Positions 5,563 through 5,677 of a DNA stretch of 5,677 nt are shown here, piece by piece (within the stretch, counting starts at the first letter, position 1; the number at the start of each line of letters is the position of its first letter). A program made the position numbers and the translations under genes. The stretch is from the NCBI GenBank assembly GCA_021199825.1, contig JAJQHI010000174.1, forward strand, positions 1-5,677, in the 5' to 3' direction. This stretch comes from Bacillota bacterium. Its GTDB lineage: Bacteria > Bacillota > Clostridia > Oscillospirales > CAG-272. A model generated the notes under the pieces. That model did no database searches. It was given only the letters and a program-made list of their open reading frames with translations, and was not told the DNA's origin.

Positions 5563-5677
5563 ATGGGAAAAAGAAAAAAGTACTTTGGAAATTCGAACGA
5601 AGCTGAAAAGCTGATTGTATGCAATCTCGGTGGACTTGATGAGATAGGCAAGAATATCAGCTTCCTTGAGTATGATG
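5563..5677 (+). CDS. rnj: Ribonuclease J, N-terminal fragment (3' truncated by window)
   Basis: The frame from the ATG at 5563 gives 38 residues: MGKRKKYFGN, then LIVCNLGGLDEIGKNISF near residues 17-34, then LEYD. LGGLDEIGKN (22-31) corresponds to the LGGLGEIGKN signature at the start of the beta-lactamase-fold domain in RNase J, with Asp replacing the more usual Gly at residue 26. RNase J is a zinc-dependent 5'-3' exonuclease/endonuclease central to mRNA decay and rRNA maturation in Firmicutes. The catalytic HxHxDH motif lies beyond the window. AAAGGA (5551-5556) sits 6 nt before the ATG and supports this start. An overlapping ATG at 5559, in another frame, is only 2 nt from the SD and leads to a stop after 15 codons. 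The short lysine-rich N-terminal extension is modest, unlike the long basic tails of some actinobacterial homologues. Confidence 0.88.
   Translation, partial: MGKRKKYFGNSNEAEKLIVCNLGGLDEIGKNISFLEYD

Noticed and set aside
5418..5606. 62-aa ORF across the RNase J leader
   Set aside because: It overlaps the RNase J start in another frame and has no SD. Its composition is basic and random-looking.
1..5677. CRISPR array, tRNA, rRNA or insertion sequence
   Set aside because: I see no regularly spaced repeats, cloverleaf, rRNA-like segment, transposase or terminal inverted repeats.

Overview
The window looks like chromosomal DNA from a low-to-mid GC Gram-positive anaerobe, most likely class Clostridia (Oscillospiraceae/Ruminococcaceae-like). 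This rests on strong AGGAGG/AAAGGA-type ribosome binding sites, sigma-A promoters with extended -10 elements, a Clostridia-like YifB/ComM protein, and an RNase J gene. Base composition is near balanced, with many GCG/CGC codons. The assignment is an inference; no rRNA or other marker is present.

Layout from left to right. Positions 1-152 hold the last 49 codons of an unrecognised + strand gene, followed by a rho-independent terminator (about 162-206). Positions 244-316 hold a palindromic element: four alternating C5/G5 runs, a 16-bp perfect inverted repeat and a 10-bp GC palindrome. A good extended -10 promoter (343-371) and a 5' UTR hairpin precede the YifB/ComM-family AAA+ ATPase gene (432-1997). 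An intergenic stretch of about 190 bp carries four 9-mers resembling DnaA boxes and a candidate promoter. It leads into a probable two-gene operon: a diacylglycerol-kinase-family lipid kinase (2191-3102) and an M19 membrane-dipeptidase-family metallopeptidase (3114-4037). A nucleotidyltransferase of the sugar-1-phosphate type (4056-4817) lies convergently on the - strand, only 18 bp away.

Positions 4818-4975 separate the divergently transcribed nucleotidyltransferase from a small tail-anchored membrane protein (4976-5269) whose Shine-Dalgarno sequence sits in the loop of a perfect 8-bp hairpin. After it come interleaved inverted repeats and a near-consensus promoter (TTGACA, 17 bp, TATTAT with TGn). 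The promoter drives a leader of about 210 nt ahead of RNase J, whose first 38 codons (5563-5677) run off the window.

The genes are mostly housekeeping: DNA recombination/uptake (ComM), lipid phosphorylation, peptide hydrolysis, surface-sugar activation and RNA decay. I see no defence system, CRISPR array, insertion sequence or tRNA. The less ordinary material is in the intergenic regions: the G/C-run palindrome at 244-316, the DnaA-box-like cluster at 2046-2143, the SD-loop hairpin at 4940-4970, and the RNase J promoter and leader with its repeats. I do not see a clear new multi-gene system.
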